DNA of 64,000 nt from Streptomyces sp. CG1 (GTDB taxonomy: Bacteria; Actinomycetota; Actinomycetes; Streptomycetales; Streptomycetaceae), in NCBI RefSeq assembly GCF_041080625.1, contig NZ_CP163518.1, positions 10,409,501 through 10,473,500 on the forward strand, written 5' to 3'. The position numbers were made by a program, and so were the translations under genes. Below are positions 27,320 to 38,493 of this stretch, one piece after another. The stretch's first letter is position 1; the number at the start of each line of letters is the position of its first letter. A model generated the notes under the pieces. It saw only the letters and a list, made by a program, of their open reading frames with translations, was not told the origin of the DNA and ran no database searches.

Positions 27320-27487
27320 TCAGTCCGTCTCGGGCCGAACCCGTTCCCACTCCTCGTCGCCGAGTTTCATCCCCGGCGGATCGCTGGCGGTGCGCTCCGG
27401 CTCCTCGTCGACCGTTGCGCCAGGCTCCCGGCCGTCCCCGCACCGACCGTTTCGCCAATCGCCTTCGCACCTGTCAGGGCTGGACAT
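27320..27487 (-). CDS. Possible 55-residue acidic protein
   Basis: The frame reads MSSPDRCEGDWRNGRCGDGR through PGATVDEEPERTASDPPGMK to GDEEWERVRPETD. It is acidic and hydrophilic, with GC-biased third positions, but the ribosome site is weak and no relative is recognised. It is listed because it has better codon character than other frames here. Confidence 0.28.
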   Translation of the reverse strand: MSSPDRCEGDWRNGRCGDGREPGATVDEEPERTASDPPGMKLGDEEWERVRPETD

Positions 27488-27552
27488 GCGCACACCTCAC
27501 AGGTTCAAGTCGCAGGTCACCAGGGGGGAGCGGCCGCGCGCACCTGACATCG

Positions 27553-27780
27553 TCAGCTCTCAATCGCCTTTTCAGTGCCAGGGACCGGGCGGGCCTCGTG
27601 GTGTGCGAGCCAGGCGGAGACCGCCTCGCGCTCCCGTCGCGCCACGCTGGCCGCGGCGGCCGCCTTCAACGCATTGTTCCGAGCACGGGCATGGCTGTGG
27701 CGGTCGATCTCCCGCAGGCCGCGGGCGGCCTGCGTCCCTACGACACGCATCAGGTCTCGAATGGCTCCGACTGGCAGCAT
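27553..27780 (-). CDS. Small helical hypothetical protein
   Basis: A 75-residue frame from the ATG at 27780 reads MLPVGAIRDLMRVVGTQAAR then EIDRHSHARARNNALKAAAA and REREAVSAWLAHHEAR. It is a basic, Ala-rich amphipathic helix throughout, with no membrane segment. The composition is unlike the shadow frames, and I recall similar short proteins in Streptomyces stress regions without a named function. The frame may start a little upstream (VAEELALRMLP). Confidence is limited by the lack of a clear ribosome site. Confidence 0.42.
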   Translation of the reverse strand: MLPVGAIRDLMRVVGTQAARGLREIDRHSHARARNNALKAAAAASVARREREAVSAWLAHHEARPVPGTEKAIES

Positions 27781-28225
27781 GCGCAACGCCAACTCCTCCG
27801 CGACCGTGTTGCGGCAGCGCCGCCCCGTGAACCATCAGAACTTTCAGGCACGAACCTAGTGAAAAATAGACATAGCTGCCCGTCGGCGGACTCGTTTGCG
27901 CCGGAAAACGCCCACCAGACGGCCCACCGCTCTTCGAACTCGGCCGCACCAGTGATGCCGCACTGACGGCCCGTACGTGCCGTGTGTCCTCCCCGGCATC
28001 GTGGCCCGCGCGGCCCAGAGGGTCCTGGGTCGTCCCGCCACGGCTGCTGTCGGCGCCCGCGCCAGAGGTGCTGGTCACTGCCCCGTCGCGCCGTGCTGAC
28101 CGGCGCGCTGCAGGCCGGTCGGACCTGGTCTGTGAAGCCGCGGGTGCCGACCGGTGTCAGCCCCGCCCTCAGACGAAAGCCCGCGGCGTGCGTGATGATG
28201 CTGCTGTTCCAGGGCTCGGGGTCGG
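27781..28225. other. Gap downstream of groEL
   Basis: No supported gene is visible. Open frames are arginine-rich. A short AT-rich patch (AGTGAAAAATAGACATAGC at 27859-27877) may be promoter or terminator sequence for the small gene at 27553. Confidence 0.35.
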
Positions 28226-29999
<1,774 letters not shown>

Positions 30000-30015
30000 T
30001 TACCCATGTAACACC

Positions 30016-30030
30016 CCTGACAGTGTCAGG
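30016..30030. promoter_or_regulatory. Perfect palindrome CCTGACA-G-TGTCAGG next to CIRCE
   Basis: Seven-base arms around a single central base lie 17 bases upstream of the CIRCE element relative to groEL. The position fits a second operator or an activator site of the groEL promoter. It might also serve the divergent gene at 30175. Confidence 0.4.
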
Positions 30031-30174
30031 CAAGAGGTGCCTGTCGGGCCCCGCCAACTCCACAGCGCCAGGAGGGTGATGCGCCGACAGGACTGTCCTC
30101 GGAACGGGAAGCACCAGCCTGTACGGCGGCACCCGGCTGCTCCCGGTGCGAGGGTGGAGGGGAGATGCTGAACG

Positions 30175-30594
30175 ATGGCGCACGTACTCGTCATGGACGA
30201 TCAAGTGGTCATCCGCCTTGCGTGGTGGGAAAAGGCGGCCGCGCGCCGGGGCGATGTCCGCGTGCCGCTGGCCGCCGTGCGCCGGGTGACCGTCGAGCCC
30301 AACTGGTGGCGTGCCCTGCGCGGACTGCACGAGAGCGGCCTCCGTATTCCCGGCGTCCTGTGCATCGGCACCCGCCGCCATCAGGCCGGGAAGGACTTCG
30401 CGGCCGTGCGACCTCGCAGACCCGTGGTGTGCATCGAACTCCGGCCCTCTGCTCCTTTCTCCTTTCTGGCAGTCTCCGTGCGGGAGACCGTGGAAGCCGA
30501 GGCCGCAGCGGAGCTGATCCGCCGCACCGCACCAGGACTCGACACATCCATGCCCTGGCGGCAGCCACTGCCCGTGCCCGATGAATCGGAATGA
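30175..30594 (+). CDS. PH-like domain hypothetical protein
   Basis: A 139-residue protein starting MAHVLVMDDQVVIRLAWWEK. The pattern of short strands, with VRVPLAAVRRVTVEPNWWRA, GVLCIGTRRHQAGKDFAAVR and VVCIELRPSAPF, matches the bacterial PH-fold family in which the segment after the first strands reads VPLxxIxxVxVxxxPW. No membrane helix is present, so it is cytosolic. I recall similar proteins in Streptomyces without assigned function. It is divergent from groEL and may respond to the same stress signals. Confidence 0.7.
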   Translation: MAHVLVMDDQVVIRLAWWEKAAARRGDVRVPLAAVRRVTVEPNWWRALRGLHESGLRIPGVLCIGTRRHQAGKDFAAVRPRRPVVCIELRPSAPFSFLAVSVRETVEAEAAAELIRRTAPGLDTSMPWRQPLPVPDESE

Positions 30595-30666
30595 TGAGCG
30601 CAGCCGGAAATCGAGCATGCACGCCGCCGGCCCTTTCCTCGTCTACCCGGGGCCAGGCGGTTGACG

Positions 30667-30698
30667 CCCAGCCGCCCAGCCGCCCAGCCGCCCAGCCG
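30667..30698 (+). repeat. Four perfect copies of CCCAGCCG
   Basis: An 8-bp unit is repeated four times in tandem in the 167-base gap between the convergent PH-like gene and grpE. It is noncoding for both. The unit length, not divisible by three, also argues it is intergenic. Confidence 0.85.
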
Positions 30699-30761
30699 GT
30701 CGCGGAGCCACAGCCCGGCTTGAGTTGCGAACAGACACATCGTCGAGCAATGGCCGCCGGA

Positions 30762-31367
30762 TCAGATCGGAGGTCGGGGACGGGCTCGCCGGGACGACGG
30801 CGCCCGCTTCATCGACGCGACGGGCAGGACTGGGGGAGTGGGTTTTTCGTCCTCTTGTTCCGCGTCGTCGTGGGGTTCTTCGTCATGTCTCGTGAGCAGG
30901 CAACTTGCGGGCGGGGGCGGCCCGGTGACCTCCACGTGGGCCGGACGCAGGAGTTGGTCACCGAGCCGGTAGCCGGATCGCAGGATCTCCGTGCAGATCA
31001 GCCGGTCGGTGTCTGGGGAGACGTGATGGACCACGGCCTCGTGCCGGGCGGGGTCGAAGGGGTCGCCCTCCTGGCCGAACGCCTCCAGACCAAGGGACCC
31101 CAGCTGGGTGCGGAGGGTGTCCGTGATGTCCTTCAGCCCCGGGGTCATGGGCTCGTGGGCGCATGTGCGGTCGACGGCGTCCAGGACGGGCAGGAGGATG
31201 CGCAGGACGTTGGCCACGGCGATCTGACGTACGGCCATGCGGTCCCGGCGCACCCGCTTGCGGTAGTTGTCGTACTCGGCCTTCAACCGCTGCAGGTCCT
31301 CCGTGCGCTCCCGAAGCAGACGCTGCAGCTCGCTGGGGTCGGTGTTCTGCAGCCGGCCGTTGTCCAT
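30762..31367 (-). CDS. grpE: GrpE nucleotide-exchange factor for DnaK
   Basis: A 201-residue protein that helps DnaK release ADP. An N-terminal helix (LQRLLRERTEDLQRLKAEYD then NYRKRVRRDRM) forms the coiled-coil dimer. The conserved LLPVLDAVDR, FGQEGDPFDPARHEAV, and ILRSGYRLGDQLLRPAHVEV segments make the beta-wing that contacts DnaK. The last 45 residues after VEVTG are low-complexity and probably a run-on, since relatives usually stop soon after this motif. Its start is only 2 bases past the dnaK stop, so it is the last gene of a J protein-DnaK-GrpE operon. The usual actinobacterial order is dnaK-grpE-dnaJ-hspR, so this is a second, rearranged set. Confidence 0.93.
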   Translation of the reverse strand: MDNGRLQNTDPSELQRLLRERTEDLQRLKAEYDNYRKRVRRDRMAVRQIAVANVLRILLPVLDAVDRTCAHEPMTPGLKDITDTLRTQLGSLGLEAFGQEGDPFDPARHEAVVHHVSPDTDRLICTEILRSGYRLGDQLLRPAHVEVTGPPPPASCLLTRHDEEPHDDAEQEDEKPTPPVLPVASMKRAPSSRRARPRPPI

Positions 31368-31369
31368 CG

Positions 31370-33220
<1,851 letters not shown>

Positions 33221-33266
33221 CTGGAATCTCCCTCCTCGTCCATGCCCTGCCTGCCAGGGCCCTCGT

Positions 33267-33614
33267 TCACCTGTGGGGCTCCCATCGGACCGGACCCGCG
33301 CGCAACGGCGGTTCGGGGGCTGTGGTGCCGAGTACCACGAAGTACCTGCGCGGCGGCTGGGCAGCCGGGGCCTGCTCGGGCTCGGCCGGGCTGCGGTACG
33401 TCCGCTCATACGTCTGGTCGTAGGCCGCGCGCCGAATGGGATCGCGCAGCGTCTCGTACGCCGAGCGCAGCTGCCCGAACCGTTCCGCCGTGAGGGCATC
33501 CACCCGGGTGTCGGGGCGCAGCTCCCGCACCTGACGCCGGAAGGCAGAGATGATCACCTCGACCGTGGCCGAGGGCTCCACGCCCAGCTGCGCATACAGG
33601 TCCGGAACCTCCAT
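33267..33614 (-). CDS. Truncated J-domain protein with RPD instead of HPD
   Basis: A 115-residue protein starting [20 protein letters not shown]. The J-domain has helices I-IV ([50 protein letters not shown]), but the loop reads LRPDTR where active J proteins have HPD. His is normally essential for stimulating DnaK's ATPase, so this protein may bind DnaK without activating it, or may be decaying. There is no Gly/Phe region or zinc domain, so it is a type III J protein. It is the first gene of the operon with dnaK (47 bases downstream). Confidence 0.85.
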   Translation of the reverse strand: MEVPDLYAQLGVEPSATVEVIISAFRRQVRELRPDTRVDALTAERFGQLRSAYETLRDPIRRAAYDQTYERTYRSPAEPEQAPAAQPPRRYFVVLGTTAPEPPLRAGPVRWEPHR

Positions 33615-33672
33615 CCAGGCCACCTCCTCGACCGCTGCGAGCTGCGATTTCGGACCAACCTGCCTACAAGTC

Positions 33673-33723
33673 TGAATAAAACTTGAGTGCCCTCTTGTCA
33701 AGTCCTATATGGCGAGGTATAGG
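33673..33723. promoter_or_regulatory. Overlapping divergent promoters around a HAIR-like HspR site
   Basis: CTTGAGT-N7-TGTCAAG at 33682-33702 resembles the HspR-binding HAIR element CTTGAGT-N7-ACTCAAG, with five of seven bases matching in the second arm. Rightward, TTGTCA (33695-33700) and TATAGG (33718-33723) with 17 bases between form a vegetative-type promoter for hsp20 copy 3. Leftward, TTGACA (complement of 33696-33701) and TATTCA (complement of 33673-33678), also with 17 bases between, form a promoter for the J protein-dnaK-grpE operon. The two -35 boxes overlap inside the HAIR arm, so one repressor dimer could shut both. Confidence 0.72.
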
Positions 33724-33735
33724 GGTATCGAAGGC

Positions 33736-33760
33736 ATTCCGGGCTCCCGGAGCCCGGAAT
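33736..33760. promoter_or_regulatory. Perfect 25-bp palindrome in the hsp20 copy 3 leader
   Basis: ATTCCGGGCTC-CCG-GAGCCCGGAAT has 11-bp perfect arms. It lies about 10-15 bases after the predicted transcription start and 47 bases before the start codon. In RNA it would be a stable hairpin; in DNA it could bind a dimer. An RNA thermometer is unlikely because the ribosome site (33796-33803) is outside the stem. Confidence 0.5.
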
Positions 33761-33806
33761 GGCGAACCCCATCGAATGGATCCCACCAGGCGAAAGGAGC
33801 TGAACG

Positions 33807-34235
33807 ATGGTGCTCATCCGCACGGACCCGTTCCGGGACCTCGACCGGCTCACCCAGCAGGTGCTCGGTACCCTCGCCCGGCCGGCTCCCATGCCGATGG
33901 ATGCTTACCGGAGCGGGGACGCCTTCGTCGTCCACTTCGACCTGCCCGGCGTCGACCCGGACACCGTCGATCTCGACGTGGAGCGCAACGTCCTGACCGT
34001 GCGGGCGGAGCGACCCGGCCCGGACGCCAAAGAGGCTGACCTGCTCGTCGCCGAGCGGCCGCACGGCGTCTTCAGCCGTCAGCTCTTCCTGGGCGAGTCG
34101 CTCGATCTGGAGAAGATCAGCGCGAAGTACGACGCGGGCGTGCTCACCCTGCACATCCCGGTGATGGAGGAAGCCAGGCCGCGCCGCATCGAGATCAGCC
34201 GGGGAGAAGGAGAAGCCAAGCAGATCACGAGCTGA
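33807..34235 (+). CDS. Small heat-shock protein Hsp20 (copy 3)
   Basis: A 142-residue holdase, only distantly like copies 1 and 2: it starts [20 protein letters not shown]. The alpha-crystallin domain includes [28 protein letters not shown] and [12 protein letters not shown], then [20 protein letters not shown]. This type resembles Streptomyces HSP18.2-like proteins. AAAGGAGCTGAACG precedes the ATG. Control is likely by HspR through the HAIR-like site shared with the divergent dnaK operon. The next gene (STAS) starts 142 bases later, so it might be cotranscribed. Confidence 0.95.
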   Translation: MVLIRTDPFRDLDRLTQQVLGTLARPAPMPMDAYRSGDAFVVHFDLPGVDPDTVDLDVERNVLTVRAERPGPDAKEADLLVAERPHGVFSRQLFLGESLDLEKISAKYDAGVLTLHIPVMEEARPRRIEISRGEGEAKQITS

Positions 34236-34377
34236 CCGCCCCGAAGAGATGAGCGTCAGAAGGGAGGGACGAACCGTACAGGTACCCAGGACATGCGGTG
34301 AGGCCGCCGCACGTGCTGCAGCGCCGCCCGTGCGGCGGCCCACGACGGGCAACGAGCGGCGGGAGATGGAGAGGACC

Positions 34378-34761
34378 ATGGCTCTGTTCCTGGCGTCGCA
34401 CTGGGAGGACGGCTGGACCGTGATGGAGATCAAGGGGGAACTCGACACCACGACCGCCCACCAGCTGCGTGACTTCGTGGCAGACGTGACCGGGCGGCAC
34501 AAGCATTCCCTCGACCTGATCGCAGACCTGTCCGAGCTGACCTACGCCGATGTCGACGGACTGAGCACCCTCATGTCCATCCGCACCCTGCTGCACGAGG
34601 ACCAAGGGGAGCTGCGGCTGGTCTGTCCCGAAGGGCGCGTGGCGCGGATCCTCCGAGTCAGCAAGATCACCCGGGTCATGCCCCTATACCCCACGCTCGC
34701 CGCAGCCCTCGCCGCACCACGAGCCGTATCCGCTGACCAGACAGGAGGTGCCGGGCAGTGA
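34378..34761 (+). CDS. STAS-domain anti-sigma factor antagonist
   Basis: A 127-residue protein of the SpoIIAA/RsbV class. GWTVMEIKGELDTTTAHQLR is the first half. The phosphorylatable loop reads SELTYADVDGLSTLM: the usual DSSGL is replaced by DVDGL, so the Ser that anti-sigma kinases phosphorylate is missing (Asp-Val instead). That would make it a constitutively active or otherwise regulated antagonist. GGAGAGGA is correctly spaced for the ATG at 34378; an ATG at 34366 is an alternative. Its stop overlaps the next gene's GTG, so they are cotranscribed, probably downstream of hsp20 copy 3. Confidence 0.9.
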   Translation: MALFLASHWEDGWTVMEIKGELDTTTAHQLRDFVADVTGRHKHSLDLIADLSELTYADVDGLSTLMSIRTLLHEDQGELRLVCPEGRVARILRVSKITRVMPLYPTLAAALAAPRAVSADQTGGAGQ

Positions 34762-35129
34762 TCACAGAACTTGCCATCGAACGTGTCGAGTTCACCTGCG
34801 GCATGTGCTGGCACCGCTGGAGCGTCGACTACGACGTCCAACGCTACCGGGACGCCCTCGACGCCGAATGGGAGTACTTCTACCGGGACAACACGCCCGT
34901 CCCCTCCCCCTACACCCCAGATGGCGCCCCACCCTGCGAACGCTGCGGTCGGCGCTGGGTCGGACGGCTGGTGGCACGTCGCCCCGTCCCTGTGTCCGGC
35001 GACGTCGGCGCACTCCGCAGCCGCGTCCCGGCCGAGGGGACCCACCGTCCCGAGCGCCACGCAGCGCCTTTTCTGAAGGCGAGTGGTCATCCCCAGCCCG
35101 AGCCCGAGCCCGACCAGGAACGGCTGTGA
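34758..35129 (+). CDS. Zinc-ribbon-like hypothetical protein
   Basis: A 123-residue soluble protein. Two CxxC-type knuckles, FTCGMCWHRW near residue 15 and PCERCGRRW near 60, suggest a single zinc site bringing the two halves together. The middle (DVQRYRDALDAEWEYFYRDN) is helical and the tail is Pro/Glu-rich. The GTG start overlaps the STAS stop by 4 bases, with AGGAGGTG upstream, so translation is coupled. I recall Streptomyces proteins of this kind next to Hsp20 or STAS genes with no assigned function. It could be an adaptor in the stress-signalling unit. Confidence 0.7.
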   Translation: MITELAIERVEFTCGMCWHRWSVDYDVQRYRDALDAEWEYFYRDNTPVPSPYTPDGAPPCERCGRRWVGRLVARRPVPVSGDVGALRSRVPAEGTHRPERHAAPFLKASGHPQPEPEPDQERL

Positions 35130-35164
35130 TCCACGCGGCTGCGCACAGGCTGTGGATCTCCTCG

Positions 35165-35183
35165 CTCGCACCGGCGGTGCGAG
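35165..35183. terminator. Hairpin CTCGCACC-GGC-GGTGCGAG
   Basis: A perfect 8-bp stem with a 3-base loop lies 36 bases past the zinc-ribbon gene. It is a likely end of the hsp20-STAS-zinc ribbon transcript. Confidence 0.65.
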
Positions 35184-35312
35184 TTGTGGGCGGAGCCATC
35201 GGCTGATGCGGCTCTGGTGCGGCCGAGGACACGGGGGATCGCCCGGCCATTATCCGGCCGTCCGCAGCCAGAGGGACAGCGGAGGATCGACGCCGCGTGG
35301 AGGACCCCGACC

Positions 35313-36785
35313 ATGCAGTGGTTCACCGACCCCGACTACTGGCTGAGCAGGCTGGTCTTCCAGCGGGGCCTCGCCGCGCTCTACGCTGTGGCCTTCGTCA
35401 GCTCCGCCCTGCAGTTCCGGGCGCTGATCGGCGAGCGGGGACTGCTGCCTGTTCCGCGCTTCCTGGCGTCCGTGCCCTTCCGGCGGGCACCGAGCATCTT
35501 CCAGTGGTATTACTCGGACCGCTTCTTCGCTCTCGTCGCCTGGACCGGCGCACTGCTGTCCGGCGCTGTCGCGGCGGGTGCGGCGGACCTGGTGCCGCTG
35601 TGGGCCGCGATGCTGATGTGGGTCACCCTGTGGGCGCTGTATCTGTCCATCGTCAACGTGGGGCAGACCTGGTACGGCTTCATGTGGGAGATGCTCCTGC
35701 TGGAGGCCGGCTTCCTCGCGATCTTCCTCGGCAACGACGAAGTCGCTCCGCCGGTGCTCGTGCTCGGGCTGCTGATCTGGCTACTGTTCCGGCTGGAGTT
35801 CGGCGCGGGACTGATCAAGCTGCGCGGCGACCGCTGCTGGCGTGACCTGACCTGCCTGTACTACCACCACGAGACCCAGCCGATGCCGGGTCCCCTCAGC
35901 TGGTTCTTCCACCACCTGCCCCGCCCGGTACACCGGGCAGAGGTCGCGGCCAACCACCTCGCGCAACTGGCCGCCCCACTCGCCCTGTTCGCCCCGCAGC
36001 CCGTGGCCAGCTGGGCGGCAGCCTTCATCGTCGTCACCCAGTTGTGGCTGGTGGCGTCCGGCAACTTCGCCTGGCTGAACTGGCTGGCCATCCTGCTCGC
36101 CCTCTCCGCGATCGACGACGTGCGCGCCGCACACCTCCTGCCCCTGCCCAAGCAGCCACCGGCCTTCGGCGCGACACCCGCCTGGTACGCGGGCCTGGTG
36201 CTCGCCATGACCGCCCTGGTCGCCGTCCTCAGCTACTGGCCGATCCGCAACCTGCTCTCCCGCCACCAGCGGATGAACGCCTCCTTCAACCCGCTTCACC
36301 TGGTCAACACCTACGGGGCGTTCGGCAGCGTCAGCCACGTCCGCTACGAGGTGGTGATCGAGGGAACCGACGAGGCGGACCTCACCGATGAGACGCAGTG
36401 GCATGAGTACGAGTTCAAGGGCAAGCCGGGGGACAGACGGCGGCCGCCGCCGCAGGTGGCGCCCTACCACCTGCGACTCGACTGGCTGATGTGGTTCGCG
36501 GCGCTCTCGCCCGTGTACGCCGCCGAATGGTTCGCGGCCCTCCTCGTCCGCCTCCTGGACAACGACGCCGCCACCCTGCGGCTCCTGCGCCGCAATCCCT
36601 TCCCTGCTGCCCCGCCCACCTTCCTGCGCGCCCGCCTCTACGCCTACCGCTTCACCACCTGGCCAGAACTCCGCCGGACCGGCGCCTGGTGGCACCGCAC
36701 CCTGGTGCAGGACTACCTGCCGCCCGTCACACGCGCAGAGACCGCCAAGCCCCGTGCACCTGCCACCTCACGGATCCGTCCCTGA
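35313..36785 (+). CDS. Lipase maturation factor family membrane protein
   Basis: A 490-residue multi-pass membrane protein. It starts MQWFTDPDYWLSRLVFQRGL, then a series of about eight helices with the family markers FQWYYSDRFF, LEFGAGLIKLRGDRCWRDLT, CLYYHHETQPMPGPLSW and NTYGAFGSVSHVRYEVVIEG, and ends with a soluble beta-rich domain including WMWFAALSP-like sequence (LDWLMWFAALSPVYAAEWF). In animals LMF1 helps lipases fold in the ER. The bacterial members have no proven role but probably also aid an exported enzyme. No lipase is adjacent. GGAGGACC precedes the ATG. Confidence 0.93.
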   Translation: MQWFTDPDYWLSRLVFQRGLAALYAVAFVSSALQFRALIGERGLLPVPRFLASVPFRRAPSIFQWYYSDRFFALVAWTGALLSGAVAAGAADLVPLWAAMLMWVTLWALYLSIVNVGQTWYGFMWEMLLLEAGFLAIFLGNDEVAPPVLVLGLLIWLLFRLEFGAGLIKLRGDRCWRDLTCLYYHHETQPMPGPLSWFFHHLPRPVHRAEVAANHLAQLAAPLALFAPQPVASWAAAFIVVTQLWLVASGNFAWLNWLAILLALSAIDDVRAAHLLPLPKQPPAFGATPAWYAGLVLAMTALVAVLSYWPIRNLLSRHQRMNASFNPLHLVNTYGAFGSVSHVRYEVVIEGTDEADLTDETQWHEYEFKGKPGDRRRPPPQVAPYHLRLDWLMWFAALSPVYAAEWFAALLVRLLDNDAATLRLLRRNPFPAAPPTFLRARLYAYRFTTWPELRRTGAWWHRTLVQDYLPPVTRAETAKPRAPATSRIRP

Positions 36786-36927
36786 ACCTCGGCAGTCTGC
36801 CCTGGCGCTACCGGCACTCGGCCTTACCGGTCACGGACCCGGCGGGGCGTCCGGGGCGACTGGTGAGCGTACGTCGGGCGGTACAGGTGCCGGCCGAATA
36901 GCGTGCGTCGACTGCGGTCGACGCCGT

Positions 36928-36950
36928 GAGGGTGCGCCCTGCGCACCCTC
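36928..36950. terminator. Hairpin GAGGGTGCG-N5-CGCACCCTC
   Basis: Nine-base perfect arms lie 142 bases past the lipase maturation factor gene, in line with a factor-independent terminator without T-run. Confidence 0.7.
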
Positions 36951-37205
36951 CCACCGCCGACCCCGTTGATTCCCTGGTCCAGCTCCTGCCGGCCCTCGAC
37001 GCCGCCCTGCCTAGCAGCTTGGATGTCGGCCGGGTCGTTGCATGGCTCTCTTCGGCCGCGCCACCGGGCACAAGCCTCAGGGGGAGGGAGCCGTGGCCAC
37101 GCTGAATCCCGTCCGGCCAGCCAGAATCTCTATCGGCGGGTTCCCCGTAGCCTGGCCCGATTGCCGGGTGTCGCTGCCGTCACCGCCCCATAGACGTCGT
37201 CTGGC
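36951..37205. other. Unassigned stretch
   Basis: One plus-strand frame (about 36964-37100) reads VDSLVQLLPALDAALPSSLD then VVAWLSSAAPP, which looks protein-like but has no start or known relative. It may be a gene fragment. Confidence 0.3.
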
Positions 37206-37860
37206 GGGCGCGCAACTGCTCCTCGCATCATTCCCTGGCCATCCGGCGACGTCCTCCAAGGCGCCGGGTTCCTCGAAGAGGTGAGTCGCGCCCGGCACGA
37301 CGTGCACCTTATGCGTGGGTGCGCAGCCGTCGTGCGGCCTCCTCTCTGAGCCGCAACACCTCCCGGTCGGGTCCGCCGACCGCAGCAAAACCGGTGCGCG
37401 CACCTGCTCCAACGCTTCACCAGCCAGGCCGGGCCGGCCACCGCGGGAAATGACGGCGAACACGTGTCGGGGTCGCTCGGCTGCTGTCACCAAGGCTGCC
37501 GCGGCCCCGGTGCTCGCGCCGAACAGGCGACCGGCAGGTCCATCGTCCCGGCCTGTGCGCCCAGCCAGTCGACAGCGGCCCACCAGGCGGCGCCCCAGCA
37601 TCGGGATGTCGGAGCGGCGCTCGGCCGTCACTGCGTCGTGCCGCTCCTCACGCTCGCTGAGCAGATCCATCAGCATCGTGCCCATCCCTCCGGTGCGCAG
37701 CTCACCGGCGACCATACGGTTGCGCGGGCTGTGCCGGGAACTCCCGCTGCCATGCGCGTGCGGACCACGGCCGCGCCTCATCGGGCGTAACGAGATCGCC
37801 TTCCATGGCCGCGCCTTCGGCGGGAATCAGAACCATCTCGGAGATCATCACGATCATCTC
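37206..37860 (-). pseudogene. Alpha/beta hydrolase (dienelactone hydrolase type) with several frameshifts
   Basis: Reassembled from three frames the minus strand reads MISEMVLIPAEGAAMEGDLV, then HGSGSSRHSPRNRMVAGEL, GMGTMLMDLLSEREERHDAV, the nucleophile elbow GLFGASTGAAAALV (here preceded by a frame change), VFAVISRGGRPGLAGEAL, and KVHVVPGATHLFEEPGALED with the catalytic His. The order and spacing match a 210-residue hydrolase common in Streptomyces. At least three shifts, at about 37770, 37590 and 37370, destroy it, and the family's SGG loop is split. It lies divergently beside a universal-stress-protein fragment. Confidence 0.65.
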
Positions 37861-37875
37861 CGTCCGAGGGACCTG

Positions 37876-38106
37876 ATGGCCTTGGCATCGAATGGGTTCT
37901 GCGGCCCTGTGATCACCGGTCAAGCTACTGCCGTGCTCGTGGACGCCTCGTCCCGCGCCTGCCTGCTTGTTGTGCCGCGCCACGCGCCGGGCGAACCCCT
38001 GGGACTGCGCCTGGGCTCCGTCGTGCACGCGGTGCTGCACTGTGCACACTGCCCGGTCGCGGTCGTGCCGGTCTTCTGGCGGCCCGCTCGGACCATGCCG
38101 TCCTGA
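37876..38106 (+). pseudogene. C-terminal fragment of a universal stress protein
   Basis: The frame from ATG at 37876 gives about 30 non-conserved residues and then SRACLLVVPRHAPGEPLGLR followed by LGSVVHAVLHCAHCPVAVVP. This is the last third of a USP domain, including the nucleotide-loop equivalent (here G-x-x-LGLRLGS). The rest of the gene is missing. It fits the stress theme but is non-functional. Confidence 0.62.
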
Positions 38107-38493
38107 CTCGGTCTGGTCCGTACAGCCCCTCGCGCACCTCTTGAAGCTGCTGGCTCAACTTCTCTGCCTGTAGCTCCAGTTCGGCCCTGCGGGCCGTGAT
38201 CAGTCCGTGAAGGTCCGGTTCCGCGCCCCTGGCCGCCTGACGCACCTCCCGCCCGGATCGTACGGACAGGCGCGTTGCTCGCGCCGGGAAATCCGCGGAT
38301 CTCCGATCACCTAAATGGCAGACGACGCGGGAGTCCTGCGCGGCGTTCGCCGGACTTGATCAGCGGTTGGAAGACTGGACGTACCGGAGGGCCGGACGTT
38401 CCTGATCAGCCCGGACGGCGAGTACGACGTCCTGTTGAGAGGCGGGAGGGCAGGTCCTGAGCGCCTGCTCCGGACCTGCCCTCCCGTGCGATG
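38107..38493. other. Gap with a possible coiled-coil remnant
   Basis: The minus strand at about 38110-38245 encodes EPDLHGLITARRAELELQAE continuing to KLSQQLQEVREGLYG, an amphipathic helix like the tail of a MerR-type regulator. No start or DNA-binding part is visible. The remaining sequence up to the dctA-like stop holds nothing. Confidence 0.35.

Noticed and set aside
33736..33803. RNA thermometer for hsp20 copy 3
   Set aside because: The palindrome does not include the ribosome site at 33796-33803 and no complementary strand to that site was found nearby.
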